A stretch of 64,000 bases of DNA, taken from the NCBI GenBank assembly GCA_026929865.2, contig CM049418.1, positions 5,231,501 through 5,295,500 of the forward strand. Direction: 5' to 3'. Origin of the DNA: Hyperoplus lanceolatus. Lineage: Eukaryota > Chordata > Actinopteri > Uranoscopiformes > Ammodytidae. The notes under the pieces are model-generated. The model did no database searches, was not told where the DNA came from, and worked only from the letters and a program-made list of their open reading frames with translations. A program made the translations under genes and the position numbers. Shown here one piece after another: positions 26,201-38,300 of the stretch (position 1 is the stretch's first letter; each line of letters opens with the position of its first letter).

Positions 26201-29200
26201 CTTTTTGGAGGATTCAATTGAAGCCAAATAGACTTTTATTTATTATTTATTTATTTATTTATTATTCTTTCGGACAATTCCACCCAATACACAATTATCT
26301 CTTTCACATCTTATATCCATAATACGGCCATCAAAGTCAATGTGTTTCTGAGGGCCCAATGGTAATGTCATTTATCTGAAGCAGGGATTACTGTGCCCCC
26401 TCTTGGTTGCAAATCTGCATTACATTGTCATTCAAGGTTTCATTACTAGGTTCACATCAAGTCCTCAGTGCGGTTAAGGCCCGAATGGAGCAACAGCAGC
26501 AGCAAAAAGCTAAAAATGTACTCACAAGAGTTTCGGAACACTTTGGGCTTCAGAACCCATTGTGTCATATTGAAGTGCTTATTTATCTCATTGTATTGAA
26601 TCAAGATTGCAGAAGCTCCTTGCTTTTTGATCAATGTAACGAGCACTTGATGATTTAACTGCGATTGTACGCGTTTGGCAGTCAGTGCATTGAATTCGTA
26701 GATGTCAAACCATTCATCACTATCTCTCAGGATAAGGGATGAATGAAGAAAAATGACAGCCAGATAGGGGCTTGTCCACTATTTATCACCAGGCAACAGT
26801 GTATGCTCAACCGATCCAACGGCCCTTCTACTTTTTGTTGCTTATTTTTTTACATTGGGCACGCCGAGCGTCATGAATCAAACAGCCCCGACTTTGTGTC
26901 AAAATGTTCCGATGTGTCCTATAAGGTAAGACCAGCCGAGATTTAAAAGGCTTCAGCTGCGGTAGAGAGCCAAGAAATTTGATTGATTTCAACACTGCTA
27001 CGGCTACGTTTTGGACTTGTATTTATAGCACCTCTTTTAGGCCTTCCTCTCCAACCATGGGGGAGAAAAAAATACTTGCCTGTTTGGAGTTTACAGGATC
27101 AAAGAGGAGGTAAATATCATTTCCATAACATTTGAACCAGTTAACCAGCAGCACAATGCAGATAAACACTACTGTAAGCGTCTGACAATGCCAATGAGGC
27201 AGGAACTCTGTGATTTGCAGCTCCGCCAAAGAGGAGGGAAGCGAGCGCAAACAAGGAGGAGGTGGAGAGGTCAACTGTGCTCTCCCTGCTTCCCTTTCCA
27301 AGCAGCCCCCTCAAGCGCTGGTGATGTTCTAGGCAGACCGTACCTCACTTTGGGGGGATGGCCTGATGGATGCCGCTCCCAAGGTGAATGGAAAGAATAG
27401 CATTAAGCTTCACCACACACTGCCCGCGGAGAAGCTACACAGCTACACAGCTTTGGGTGATTCATCTATTGATTATTTCTACCCAAGCATGGAGGTGCCA
27501 TGTAAACACACATATATTAGTAGTCTACCAATGAACATGTGCGCCCCGAACACACATGCAGACATGGTGGATCCAGTGAAGTGAAGCACACGCCCCCGGG
27601 GGCCTACTCGCTGTTTTATAATCAGATTCAGACTTCCACCAGCTCGTGGGCATCTTCATAACCAAAAAGGCAGATGCATCCGATGGGTTTAACTAAATGG
27701 GGACGAATGAAGAGATGAAGGAATAAATAAATGATAAATGTGCATTACCGCTATTTGTGTGGGCCTATTGTGTTATTGATTTGAGCTAGTGTTTGTGTGT
27801 GTGTATGTGTGGGGGTGTTTGACAGTAGGCTACAGTATGCTATGCTTCTTCAGAAGTGAAGAGTTTTAATTGTTTTCAGTGGAGTTCTATAGGATGGCAT
27901 GTCTATTATTTTAGCAAGCTGACTTGTGTTTAAATGTTTTTATATGCATTCATGCCATGTTAATTTGTCAAGATTAAGCACCGTGAAACTTTATAACACA
28001 CACAAATGTTGTATCATCATAGCCTACATATCTGTGCCGTTCATTTTTGTTTTTGTTTAAAAAACTCAAATTTTTTTGTTTAAAAAACTTTGTTTAGAAA
28101 ACTTCAATTGCCTTAAAATACTGATCGTTTTTATAATATTTCTGTGTGCAAGGCAGCTTAAAACATCTTGCAGCCTTTTAAAATATCCACTCAAGCTAGC
28201 TTATATTATTTCAATAGATTAAAATGTATTGTGAAAGAAAAACATTTGATTAATAAAGAAAATTCAATTAAATAAATTATTAACTTCACTTTCATTAAGA
28301 AACCAGCAACTTTAACAAAACCACATTAAAGCTTACAATATAGGCCTATATCAAGGCTACATACCTCACTCTGCCAAGGCTGCGAGCCGAGGGGAAATCA
28401 TACAGGCTGCATTCACCGAGCCACTGTTCGCTTGCTTCACACACACTGTTATCGAACCAATGGATATAGAGATGCGGCCAGCTTAAGACACATACACTAT
28501 CAAACTTACGTACGAAGTTTTTCAATGTGAACCCCACATAAATAAACAAAATACAGTTTTTAAAATAATATTTAAACTTACATTCAACCGCAAATTAGGT
28601 GCGAGCGGATTGGTTCTGGCTAATAAAAGTTCCGGGCAAAACAATAAAGGCCTGTGGATAAACAAAGGGTTCCGGGCCGAAACACAGGTGAATGCGTTAA
28701 GTCCTTTACAGGGTCAACAAAAAATATATTTACGAGTGGTGTGTAGTGTTTTACTTTTTCTTTTTTAAGTATTAATTTACGCAGAATTCATGGCAAGTTG
28801 GCCAATTACCAGACAGCTGCACAAGTCACAAATAATTCAAACATTTCTATCTGAAGCTTGACTTTTAGTTTGATCAAAGCCACAGTCAAAATTGTCTTTG
28901 AGAAACCAGCTCCTCTACACTCTTTTCTAGCCTATCTTCTAGGATAGAACTTTCCACCAGATCTGGAGGAGTGATCTAAGGACCTTGACTTGGCAACCCA
29001 TTTGGAACAAACTGAACAAAGAAATCCTGATCAAAAAAGGTCAAGTTTCAAACTATTGTGTGAATTTAATGATAACACTAACTTTACTTCCTCTGATCTT
29101 TGTGAATTTATCTCAAACAACCACAATGGTGATTTTTTAGTAAAAAGAAAATTGGAATGTTGGAATAGGTTTGTTATAATGAGGCCATAGGCCTACATGG

Positions 29201-31604
29201 CTATATCATATTTCTACAACTGCACATGTAGCCCTATATTTAAAGAAATGATCACTAAACAAAATGTGTGTTTATCTGACACTCATCTATTGGTACATGA
29301 ATTATTGCATGATGTTTACTTGAAAAAACACATGGGCACTTGTGGCCAAACAGTCTGAGCTTGTTCAGGTGTACATTTATTAACAGGAGTGATCCACTGA
29401 TTGATCTTGCATTCACACCACGGCCTCCTCATTTATTTGTTTGAACCAGGACGTGCTCAGGGGACCAAAGTGTCCTCCAGGATTCAGAAATACCCCGCTA
29501 GATCACATCTCTCTCCACTTTGTCTCCTGAGATAGCAATCAACAAAACCTCTTTGTGCGGACTGCCTTGTATTTTTTGTCGTTTTGCATTTTCAAAAGGT
29601 TCATCCATGCCGATAGCTGTGTATTATGTGCCGGATTTTAAACGTAAGTGACATGGGTAGCATTTTATGTTATGCTGCATTACAAATCCAGCGGTTCTTT
29701 TGTCTGCATAATCATGATCGCAACTGCTCAGGTTGAAATCCAACCTTTCACTGCTGAAAAAAGGAGAATGCCAGAGTTGTCACATACATTGGATATCATT
29801 GCTTTGGGCAGGAAAAGAGCTCCTCTCCAGCATGTGTGTGTTTCTTTTTCAATTTTTTTTTTAACGGTAGACGGTCTCTCTCCCTTAGGGGTGGTAATGG
29901 CATTCTCCATGACAACGGCAGTGTGACACGGCTGTGCCCTTGAGGGCCGGGCGCCCCCTCTGGGGGGAGCGCCGTGGATACACGACAGGGTCAACGGTCA
30001 CCTCCCATCATCCACTAGCAACCCATCCTCCTCTCTATCTCTCTCTCTCTTCAGGTAGAGAGAGAGAGAGAGAATGTGTGTGTGTGTCTTGAAGCGAGCC
30101 CACTCAGTCCAGGCCTGGCAACCGTGGAAGCTTTAGCCACAGGCGGTTCTGGCTAGGTCTCTACCTCTCATAGCTCCTTGCTGTTCCCTCCAAGGCCACG
30201 GCTGGATCAATACATCTAGTAGTGCTAGGATTCTTTTGGCACCCAAGTATAGCTATGCAGCGTTGCCCTGAGGTATGGGTCCGTTAAAGACATAACAGTG
30301 TGTGTGCATGTGAACAAAGTGGACTGAATTTATTCAGGAAGGTGTTGAGATGCTTGGCATGAAACTGAGCATCTTTCTTTTATTATTCAGTTGCTGGAAA
30401 CTCAGGAAATTCTCATTTACCCATTAAATATTGCATGCAGTTTTTCATTCTGGGAAAGCCCTTGAAATAAATACAAATGGATTGTAGACAGCCTTCAGAA
30501 AAATCCTTATACATTTAAGGATTATTGAATATTAGAATAATGTTTCATATACAAGCTCATTAATGGCACCTGAATAACTACAAAAGAAATATTTACTGTT
30601 GTTTCTTTTTAAATAATAGATGTGTCACATGTGATTCATACATCAGAACTCATATGGTGAAAAACACCTCACTGATTCAGGATGTTCACTTTTAGAGACG
30701 ATGCTCTTCTGCCACCTGGTGGCAAACAGTCGAACCAGTCTGAAACAGATTTCATCTGTTTTACTGCCTTCTTCAGGTCTTAAAACATAATAGTGTACAC
30801 CCTAAGGGAGTAAATTAAATCCAACAAAATGATAGAATAAGCTTATCATAGTCAGTACATATTTTCTTTTGTTTTACACAAACAAACACAAAAAGCTCTC
30901 ACGTCAAACGTGACGCCTGCCTTGGCACATCTTCAAAGAAAATACAAAAAGGAAGTAAAGAAAAAACAGGACATTGTCCGTTCAACATTTCATGTCCTGT
31001 ATGTTTGGCGTATTTGACAACAGACATGTTCAACCCATGAACCTAAATGTAAGGTGTCTATCACAAAAAAGATTAGCAGAAACAAAGTCAGTTGCTTCTC
31101 ATCATAGAACTGATGCAGTTCATCTGAAATTATTCAGCTGACCATTTGTTTAACTTATTTTGAGGTCACCTGTGGAGTCTAGTGTCCTTGGTCACCTTAA
31201 CAGGGACTTCCATTCAAAGATGTGTGAGGGAGACAGTCAGGCACCTACAGCAGAGTGGAGACATTTACAAACAGACTAAATATTGACATCACATATTTCC
31301 TCTATATAGGCAGGCAGGATGTAAAAAGGAGCCTCAAGCAAGCACCGACAGAGTCAAGGACATCAAATGTCCAGCAAAATACTCATAATCATGTCAGTTT
31401 GTTTCCATTCTTAGAAAGGCATTTTAAAACATACTGAGATCAACTGACAACACATTTTCATTAAACATTCTAATAAACTCTGATTATTGACATAAAGGTG
31501 TCACATTTGGAAATGAAATGAAGATAGCAGGAATATCGGAAGTTCAAAATTGTTCTAATTTATAACTAAAAGATTAAAACCAACAGCTGCTTAGTGGTAC
31601 TCAC
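23284..31604. other. Gene-free block downstream of cobll1
   Basis: This is where the final cobll1 exon(s) and 3' UTR should start, but I recognise no WH2-coding exon on the minus strand and no clear polyadenylation site. A GA/TC inverted microsatellite lies near 30,034-30,076. The block 25,210-25,420 looks like candidate conserved non-coding DNA. Other open frames (for example 25,440-25,970) are low-complexity and unsupported. Confidence 0.4.
25333..25351. promoter_or_regulatory. Perfect 8-bp hairpin, possible factor site
   Basis: CTCCGGTT-CAC-AACCGGAG is a perfect inverted repeat with a 3-bp centre, resembling paired grainyhead-type CCGGTT half-sites. It is followed within 10 bp by CAAGGTCA, a nuclear-receptor half-site. 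Function is unproven. Confidence 0.25.
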
Positions 31605-32905
31605 CATACTGGTATGTGGGTCTGGGTGTTGAGGCTGGTGTACTGTTTGGACCACTGGGGGCCTGAGGACCTGAGGGCCTAAAGCTTTGCTGTGACTCTG
31701 GATACGGGACCTCTCCACGGCCAACGCCACCGCCTGAGCAAATCTAGACAAGGATGTGTCAGTGTCGTTCAGAGCATTTGCTTCAGAAGCAGACGTCTGG
31801 TTGGGCGTGGCTTGTGTAGGCTCGAATGTGTTGGTCTGCCCATTGGATGTAGGACTTTGTGGCTGAGGGGAAGCTGTGGTATCTTCTCTTCCCTTCACCA
31901 TGCCTTCTATGTCTTCATTAAAGCAGACAGGTGGAGGAGGGGGAGGGAAACTGTCCTCTTTTGCTTCCTCTGGTTCCATTTCCTCTTCTGTTTCATGGAT
32001 GCATGAAGCAGATTGGTCCATGTCAGTACTTACAGACCGTCGACTGGGGCTTTGAAGGATTTCATTCTGATCCTCTGAGTCTGAGTGACCGTCACTGGGA
32101 GCTTCTCCTTCACTGCAGTCGGACGATGCCGTTGGTATCTCCTCATGTATGGTTTCAGCTTCATCCTCTTCGTTCTGCTTTTCAACCGTGTGTCCGACCT
32201 CAGAGAGGGGTGATCCTGGACCATCATGGTTGTCTAAGTGATGTGGAGGTGCGGGAGAAGCCGGCTCCTCAGAAGCCTCACTCTCCTGCGTTGAAGGCTC
32301 TGGACTCTGTAAAGATATTTCGGTCTCAGATCTTTCATGTGAATATAAGGAATCCTCTTCAGTCTCACTTTGGTTTTCCCCGAGCTCGGAATAGTCGTCC
32401 CCCTCTGGGTGTTCTTCCACTGTTATCTGATCTGAAACGTCCAGGTTGATTTCTGGATAATTGGACTTCTGTGCCTTGGAGGGAACCACTTTGAACGTGG
32501 ACATTCCTATCCTCTGTAAGGGATCCTCCCAGTCCGGCTCAGGCTCCGTGGGGAGGTTGGCCGTTCGAACGCATTCAAGTTCCTCCCAGAAAACCTCGTC
32601 ATCCGAACACTTCTGAGTCGAGCACATAAAGGAGGAGCCGTTGTATAGTTTTGGGATAGTGGAAGAGTTTCTCAAGCGATTCACCAGCGTGCCTTTGGAG
32701 AAAGAGGACGTCAGGACTTTGGCGAGAGCGTAGCGGGCGTCGGACAGGTCTTTCCCTCGAAGCAGCGAAGGCAGATACGGACGCGAGGAGGACGAGCATG
32801 CCCGTGGTTGGTATGGACGTGGTGATGAAGATAACGATGGGTTCATAGAGTCTGACTCATCGCTTTCTCTCAGCTCCTCCACAATGCTCAGGGAGTCCAC
32901 AGTCA
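31605..32905 (-). CDS. cobll1: cobll1 large acidic exon
   Basis: 1,301 nt, entered in phase 1 after a CTTCAG acceptor and left in phase 0 at ATG|GTGAGT. It encodes residues about 319-752. The region is mostly disordered and Glu/Ser/Pro-rich, with a polyproline run (FPPPPPPVCF). Family landmarks are IGMSTFKVVPSK (human COBLL1 has a similar IGMTTYKIVP) and RFAQAVALAVERSR shortly before the donor. The matching human exon is longer, as far as I recall. Confidence 0.9.
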
Positions 32906-35900
32906 CTGAAGAAACAGGAAAGACTTTGTCACATGGAAAAACTATTAATGGGAATATTTCAAATGAAGGTTCTTAACATTTTGAAACAAATGAAACACAA
33001 AATGTAACCATGCATTAATAAAGATATGATGCAAGTATCAAAAACACATAAGCAATTTAAGATTAAGTAACCAGTATTATTTTTTGGAACCTTAATGAAT
33101 GTTCAGACAGACACATTTTAAAAATAAAATCAGGTATTCAAAGTGAAAGGAATTATTCACAATTTTATTTTGTAATGAGAGAAATACCAATTCATGAAAA
33201 AATTCCCTGCATATAAAATTGTAAAATGTTACATCTCTGTGAAAAAGCATGATTTCTAAATGAATCAGCAGGAGATGAAAGATTCATAAACACACAAATA
33301 TATGCCAACATTAAAATATAATAATAGGTAATAGTGAAAGACACAAGCATGTAACATAAAAAACATGATTTTGGTAAGAAGAACATTTCTCATTTTACAA
33401 AAGGCCCTGGAAAAATGATTACCGATTAATTACTTGAATACTGTTGGTCTGGCTTCTGTTTTGAAATAAAAGGCACATCAATTACTTAAAAAAGCTATGC
33501 CATTGAAAGCAAAACACACAAAAGAAGGACAAAAACTTGTTACAAAAAATAAACTAATTACAGAAAAAAATAAAAGACAGAAGAGCATTATGATTGGACA
33601 AAACAAAAACAAGACGAATAAATAGCACATAAGTGCAGCAGGCAACAGTGACACACATCCATGAAAGCCACTAAGATGAGAAGGAAGGAGAAGAAGAGGC
33701 CAACGCAGGAGGAGGACGGAGAGGAGGAAGAGGGATGGTGGAAGGAGGAGAGGAAAAGGTGACAGCAGCCTTCAATCACCCCCTTCAGGTAACAGAGTCT
33801 GTAAGCAGGGAGGAGACAAAGCTTTAGGCTTTAGGGCAGCCATTTTCAGTCTAAAGGTGTCCAGAATAAAACATTTACACAAGAGTCTCATTCTAACACC
33901 GTGAATGTGAAGGGAAAATGTGACTTTGAAACGTTCACAGTCCATGCTTATGTAAGTGTAGGGGGAACAGGATCAACTATTCGACTTTTGACTGGGAGTT
34001 GTTTTTTTTGCCTAGGATTGATATTGACTCAGCAAAGTGGCGCACTATCATTACTAAAGGAAAACAAGGGAGTCAACCAAGGCAATGCTGAGGGCAGTTT
34101 AGTCCGAAAATAAGAGCACTAACTAAAGGTGAAGAGCACCTTTATTTCCTAAGTGCACAATGAAGCGTTTCTAACATGATTACAGATCCCTTATAACCTA
34201 TGTCTAATAACAGAAGGATAATTGTCCGTTCACGTCTATGAAAGCAGTTCAGTAATAAAAGGAGCCATGCACCAAGAGAACCTGAACCCAGGTGGTGAAA
34301 GCATATCAGAAAGTCTAATACAGGGGTATGAAAGGGATTTATCTGGGAGCAGACTGAAGGCAATATGTTCTATGAACAAGGCCCTCTGGGTCACTTTAAT
34401 TGCCCTGAGCAGGGTTAAATGATTCTGACTGATAAAAGCTGTGTTTTTTATGCACTGGATTTAACTGCTAAATCTCCTATTTGATGGTATTCACTTTGAC
34501 ATTTTAATCTTGATTTAACTTCAATCACTCTTGACCTCGTGTGGCTCTCGCTGGAGCAATAAGGATTTGGCAGATATAAGAATTCTCGCCACTCTAATCC
34601 CATTTGATTTCCACTAAAATACTGTAAAAAAAGGTCAATTGGGATTACTGTAGCAGAGTATTTCAACCCTTCTGCTCTTTCAAGGAAGCTGCCTCAACTA
34701 TCACCACTAGATGGCAAAAAATACACAGGGCGCTTTCCAGGCTTAGAAAGTGCATACAGACTATAATTACAATATGGTACTGACCCTTGTCTATACCTTT
34801 AAATAGAAACAATTAACACCCATTTTATTCTTAGACGTGTTGGCAGGCTAGAATCTCAATCATTGTCTCAATCATTGTCATTAAAATGTGTCCAGCACAG
34901 GATCCACTCTCCATCACATACTGTAGCTCCAATCAATCATCAATGAGGATTTTACCTTTGACCTCTGTGTCTGCCTGCAGCTCCTGGTGGGTGTTAGCAC
35001 AGGGAGGGAGAGGGGCCCTCCGCTTGGTACTCCTTAAGGTAGATTCTGCAGATCTCTGCACAGAGACAATGACATTATTGGAGGATCACCGCCCCCATTT
35101 ATAAATCAGTGCTTCTTTACTCTAGTTAAGTTATTAATAACAACAGTTAAATCAGTTCTTCATTGCCAATCCACTAAAATAATTTGAGATATTCTGCTAA
35201 CTAAAAGAGGACCCATCCTTAACAGCACCAACCAACCTGTGTTCCACTTAGATGACAGGTGCTGAGGTTGTTGGGGACGCTCTGTGCTGCACCCATGGGT
35301 GGCTGAGGTGCTCGTCTCTTCTTGGGCATATCAGCTGGAAGGGTGTTAGAAGAGGCATTTATACCGACTCCCACTCTGAGACCGGTAGAAGCTTGGGCAA
35401 TCCCTGCACCTTGCTACAGAGAGAAAGATATAAAAATGTACATTTTGGTCACAAGCAGAGGAGGTAAAGCCGCTGCAAACAGTGCGATAAAATTCACGTG
35501 ATACGTCCCACAAGCTAAAGGCATACTTTACCATGTCAGGCTTTTTCTTCCTCCTTCTGAATAAGCTAAGAAACCCTGTGTTCTCCTTCTGTTTGTTCTC
35601 CTTCTGTTTGTTCTTCTTCTTTGGCATCTCTATATAATTAAAACATCACGATCAGTAAATAATATACAGATGGATAGCACTGAGATTGTACATTAATGTG
35701 TTTATGCATTACCTCTCAGTGGAGGTGGTGTTATGATTTCCGTTGGCGTAACAGCTGTTTTAGACGGAAAGCAATGCCATTATCAGGTCAGATTGGACAG
35801 TATAAACATGCAAGTACACACACATACTGGTTACTCTGTGTTAAATCTAATATATTTTCTTCATGCATATCTAAGGGTTCATTTGAATATGTTGTAATAA

Positions 35901-37257
35901 ATCCTGCTCAACTCAAACTACAGTGGCCCTAAGAGCTCTACAGCTTTAGAAAAACACATAGTAAGATTCAACACAGAAGAAAATCAGGAAAACACATTTC
36001 GTAGAAAAATACTGCTAAGAATGAAGACACAGGAATATTGAGAACAGCAACAAATAACAGTACATTTTCATAATTTCACTGTATTTTGTCTTTTCTGAGG
36101 GGCCATATAGTAAAGCTATAATAGTGTATTGTGGATTGTATGGGAGCTTCCATATCAGTGTGTCCCTGAACATACCTGGTTCAGGTTCCTTAGCAGCCGT
36201 GTCCAGGGCAAACACTTCCCTCAGTCCGTGGTCGTTTAATGACTTGGTTAGGTCCAGCGGCTCTGTGGACTGAGCGTCTCGCAGTAAGACGGTTGTTTCT
36301 AGGGAAAACTCGCACTTGTCGCTCACCGCCTGCAGCAGTGTCTCGAGGGGCACTCTGGGATTCACCCGCACCACGGCCTTATGGGACTTATTGTAGTTGA
36401 TCAAGAGACGTACAGATGCCTGCAAAGGAACAATTAAATATTCTACTTATTTAATGCAAATGTGCAATAAAAGTCCACTTGAAATACACTTATATAAACA
36501 GTGACTTCCTATTATTTATGGCGTTAATGTTGTAACAAGTAATATATAGCCAAATATAAACGGGATGTAAAATCATATTGACATCATCTCTTTCTTTCCT
36601 TTTTTCCCTTACCTCAGGCATGTAAGGCTTCCTGATCTTTTCCTCCACACCTTTGGGCTTCAGAACAATCTTGTCTGCCTCTAGCAAGCCAATGAGAGAG
36701 CTGGGTGTGAAGCTGATGTTGTTCTTGTTGGCAGAGAGAACCTCGACAGTGTAGTCTGATGGATTCAGGTGGTAGCTCGCGCACAGGGTCACCAGTAAGT
36801 CCATCACTGGCTTGCTATTGACAGGAGAACCACGTATACATTATGATCTTGCCATGCTATAAGATTCACCAGTGTTCTCAAAAAATTGCGTGGAAGAACT
36901 TACGAAAGTAGTAGCTGAGAACAAGAAAGAGGTTATAAGGCCAGTCAATGTACTTTTGCAGATGAAGAAGTAGTTAAAAAAGTAAACCCCAAAAACACTA
37001 CATTTCCCATGATGCAGTCTCACTAACATGGGACCAAGCCAAGCCAACACCTTTGGGGGGGCGGGGGGAATGCTAATAAATATGTCCCACCTTCCATGCA
37101 CTGTGGCACTCTTCTCCATTCCCCCTGGCAGAACCACGGACAGAGAATGGTACCGCTCTAGTGGATTCTCCTGCTCACCCATCTCCAACGAGACCTCAAC
37201 GCGAACCCAACAGCCTCCAATTCACCCAATTCCTGTCCCCAATGTCAGGGCAACCTC
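31605..37257 (-). CDS. cobll1: Cordon-bleu WH2 repeat protein-like (cobll1), C-terminus missing
   Basis: Eight exons on the minus strand join in phase to 752 codons: 37,182-37,091 (from ATG), 36,814-36,613, 36,419-36,176, 35,754-35,713, 35,629-35,532, 35,413-35,237, 35,055-34,956 and 32,905-31,605. All junctions are GT-AG. The family links to actin and membrane organisation: a Cobl ubiquitin-like region near the N-terminus, KRAP motifs, and a C-terminal WH2 actin-binding motif. Visible here are the start MGEQENPLERYHSLSVVLPG, the Cobl core (LDLTKSLNDHGLRE), two KRAP motifs (KKRRAPQPP, about residues 257-265; TKRRAPLPP, about 295-303), IGMSTFKVVP, and RFAQAVALAV near the end. The WH2 exon was not found to the left. 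COBLL1 is preferred over COBL from sequence details and the sodium-channel neighbour. Paralogue letter (a or b) not assignable. Confidence 0.88.
32906..34955 (-). other. cobll1 intron (about 2 kb)
   Basis: AT-rich DNA between the second KRAP exon and the large exon. A pyrimidine-rich minus-strand stretch near 33,680-33,800 gives a Ser/Phe-rich frame, but the flanking exons already join perfectly in phase without it, so it is not called an exon. Confidence 0.6.
34956..35055 (-). CDS. cobll1: cobll1 exon with second KRAP motif
   Basis: 100 nt, acceptor TGTGCAG, donor AAAG|GTAAAA. Encodes RSAESTLRSTKRRAPLPPC and onward to DTEVK. In Cobl, KRAP motifs mediate binding to syndapin SH3 domains; the same role here is inferred. 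Ends in phase 1, matching the TG start of the large exon. Confidence 0.88.
35237..35413 (-). CDS. cobll1: cobll1 exon with first KRAP motif
   Basis: 177 nt, phase 0 to phase 0. Acceptor CTCTGTAG, donor ACAG|GTTGGT (weaker at +4/+5). Encodes ...SSNTLPADMPKKRRAPQPP..., closely parallel to the human COBLL1 segment around KKRRAPLPP. Confidence 0.9.
35532..35629 (-). CDS. cobll1: cobll1 lysine-rich exon
   Basis: 98 nt. Encodes EMPKKKNKQKENKQKENTGF followed by LSLFRRRKKKPDM. The hexapeptide-scale repeat NKQKEN is a duplicated AACAAACAGAAGGAGA unit. The aromatic-basic stretch GFLSLFRRRKKK matches the GFFSFFQRSKKK region of mammalian COBLL1. Donor ATG|GTAAAG. Confidence 0.85.
35713..35754 (-). CDS. 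cobll1: cobll1 42-nt microexon
   Basis: 42 nt with AACAG acceptor and GAGAG|GTAATG donor. It preserves frame (enters and leaves in phase 1) and encodes AVTPTEIITPPPLR, a proline-rich insert between the Cobl domain and the lysine-rich exon. Skipping it keeps the frame, so it may be alternatively spliced. Its short length is the main uncertainty. Confidence 0.65.
36176..36419 (-). CDS. cobll1: cobll1 Cobl-domain exon
   Basis: 244 nt, acceptor CTTTGCAG, donor CCAG|GTATGT. Encodes residues about 99-179, the core of the Cobl (ubiquitin-like) domain, including VRLLINYNKSHKAVVRVNP and LDLTKSLNDHGLRE. Ends in phase 1 after EPEP. Confidence 0.93.
36613..36814 (-). CDS. cobll1: cobll1 Cobl-domain N-terminal exon
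   Basis: 202 nt. The acceptor is read as TAG|CAAG, because the preceding exon ends AG and the joined AGC codon gives the family sequence HGSKP. The alternative AG four bases on would break the frame. Encodes VMDLLVTLCASYHLNPSDYT through IVLKPKG to YMPE. Donor GAG|GTAAGG. Confidence 0.92.
37091..37257 (-). CDS. cobll1: cobll1 first coding exon
   Basis: 167 nt, acceptor TCTCTCAG at 37,258-37,259 and donor GGAAG|GTGGGA. The chosen ATG (37,182-37,180) opens MGEQENPLERYHSLSVVLPG. An in-frame TGA lies upstream within the same exon, and the other two frames are also closed, so translation must start here in transcripts using this acceptor. Human COBLL1 has a comparable internal start just before its LSVVLPG segment, plus longer forms starting upstream. 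Confidence 0.85.
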
Positions 37258-38102
37258 CTGAGAGATTATAAAATATTTTCAGTTAGTGTAATTATTTCAC
37301 AAGGCCTCACAGACACCCAAAATGGATGCCGAAAGAGAGTTGAGGCCACTGCAGGGTCACCTTGCAGTCAGTGGCAAGGCTTCCCCTATTTGTTGCCTGG
37401 TGTGAAATGTCTTACAGCTGCTCTAAAACATTTTAAGAATGACATTTGAAGGCCTCAAGCTAACTTTCCTACAAGTGATTAAAGTCTCTCTCCCCCCCCC
37501 CCTCCCCAGAGGAAGTTGACAAATTCCAATTGTTTGTCAAACCAACTGTTCAAAACCCCAAACACAGTCAGTTTGCTTTCATAGAAGAGGAAGAATACAA
37601 GCAAAATATTTACATTTGTCAATGTGAATGCCCACAATTATCTGGTTCTTAGCTTTAAAAATTAATTCAGCTGTAATTAACTGTAGATACCAACAGATTC
37701 CTATTTGTTCAAAGCTATCCAAATAGGCTAAACATGAGAGCTAAATGTACATATTTGTATTAGGTAGGCCTACTGGTACAAACAAACAAACAAACAACCA
37801 TTAAATTCATCTTCAATATTGTAGGCTATAGCTGATCTCATTCACGTTACAGGCCAATCACATGCAAAACACATTAGGCAAATACTTTGTACATGGTTAG
37901 GCATACCTGAGGAGCCTCTTCCTCAAACGTGAAACAAGAACAAATCCAACCAAACTAGTTCCACATGAAAACAACCTCAACTTATCAAAAGTGTCGTTGA
38001 AACTTAAATTATAAACACGAATGTCCAGGTTTGAAACCTGGCGGTGGTTTAGTAAAAAACCGACGCCTTTTCGGTCAAATTAGGACAAAACCCCTCGCTT
38101 AC

Positions 38103-38300
38103 CTCCCTCTGTGTTCACCTTTGGTCACGTGTGGTTCTTTAACCATCGCACAGGGACAGCCTTGTTTGAAATTAGATCAAGTTTGATTAAAGTAAACGTC
38201 CAACGGTGTATTCTTAAGCTAAGGAGTTGACCGGAGCGTGCCGGAGTAATAAAAACAGCTGTGTGTATCTGTTCATCATCACGGCACGTGCCATATTGTT
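38103..38300 (-). promoter_or_regulatory. Candidate cobll1 first exon and promoter
   Basis: A strong minus-strand donor, GGGAG|GTAAGC, ends at 38,103 and could join the 37,257 acceptor as a non-coding leader. Two CACGTG E-boxes (38,126-38,131 and 38,285-38,290, the latter inside the palindrome GGCACGTGCC) lie in or next to it. The right boundary is a guess. No in-frame link to the coding start is possible. Confidence 0.35.

Noticed and set aside
26860..26930. Possible exon ending TATAAG|GTAAGA
   Set aside because: A strong donor but no acceptor, homology or partner exon; such donors occur by chance in long intergenic DNA.
29728..29994. Minus-strand frame with PSTVKKKIEKE
   Set aside because: Considered as a distal cobll1 exon; lacks WH2-like sequence and convincing junctions.
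31150..31260. Candidate cobll1 terminal exon ending at CACAG|GTGACC
   Set aside because: The promising frame (MEVPVKVTKDTRLH) is preceded immediately by a stop with no acceptor after it, and it has no WH2 similarity.
31692..32449. Plus-strand frames over the large cobll1 exon
   Set aside because: Antisense shadows; the minus-strand exon has correct junctions, phase and family motifs.
33588..33800. Possible extra cobll1 exon with TTACAG acceptor
   Set aside because: The flanking exons join perfectly in phase without it, and its frame is a pyrimidine-derived Ser/Phe/Leu run.
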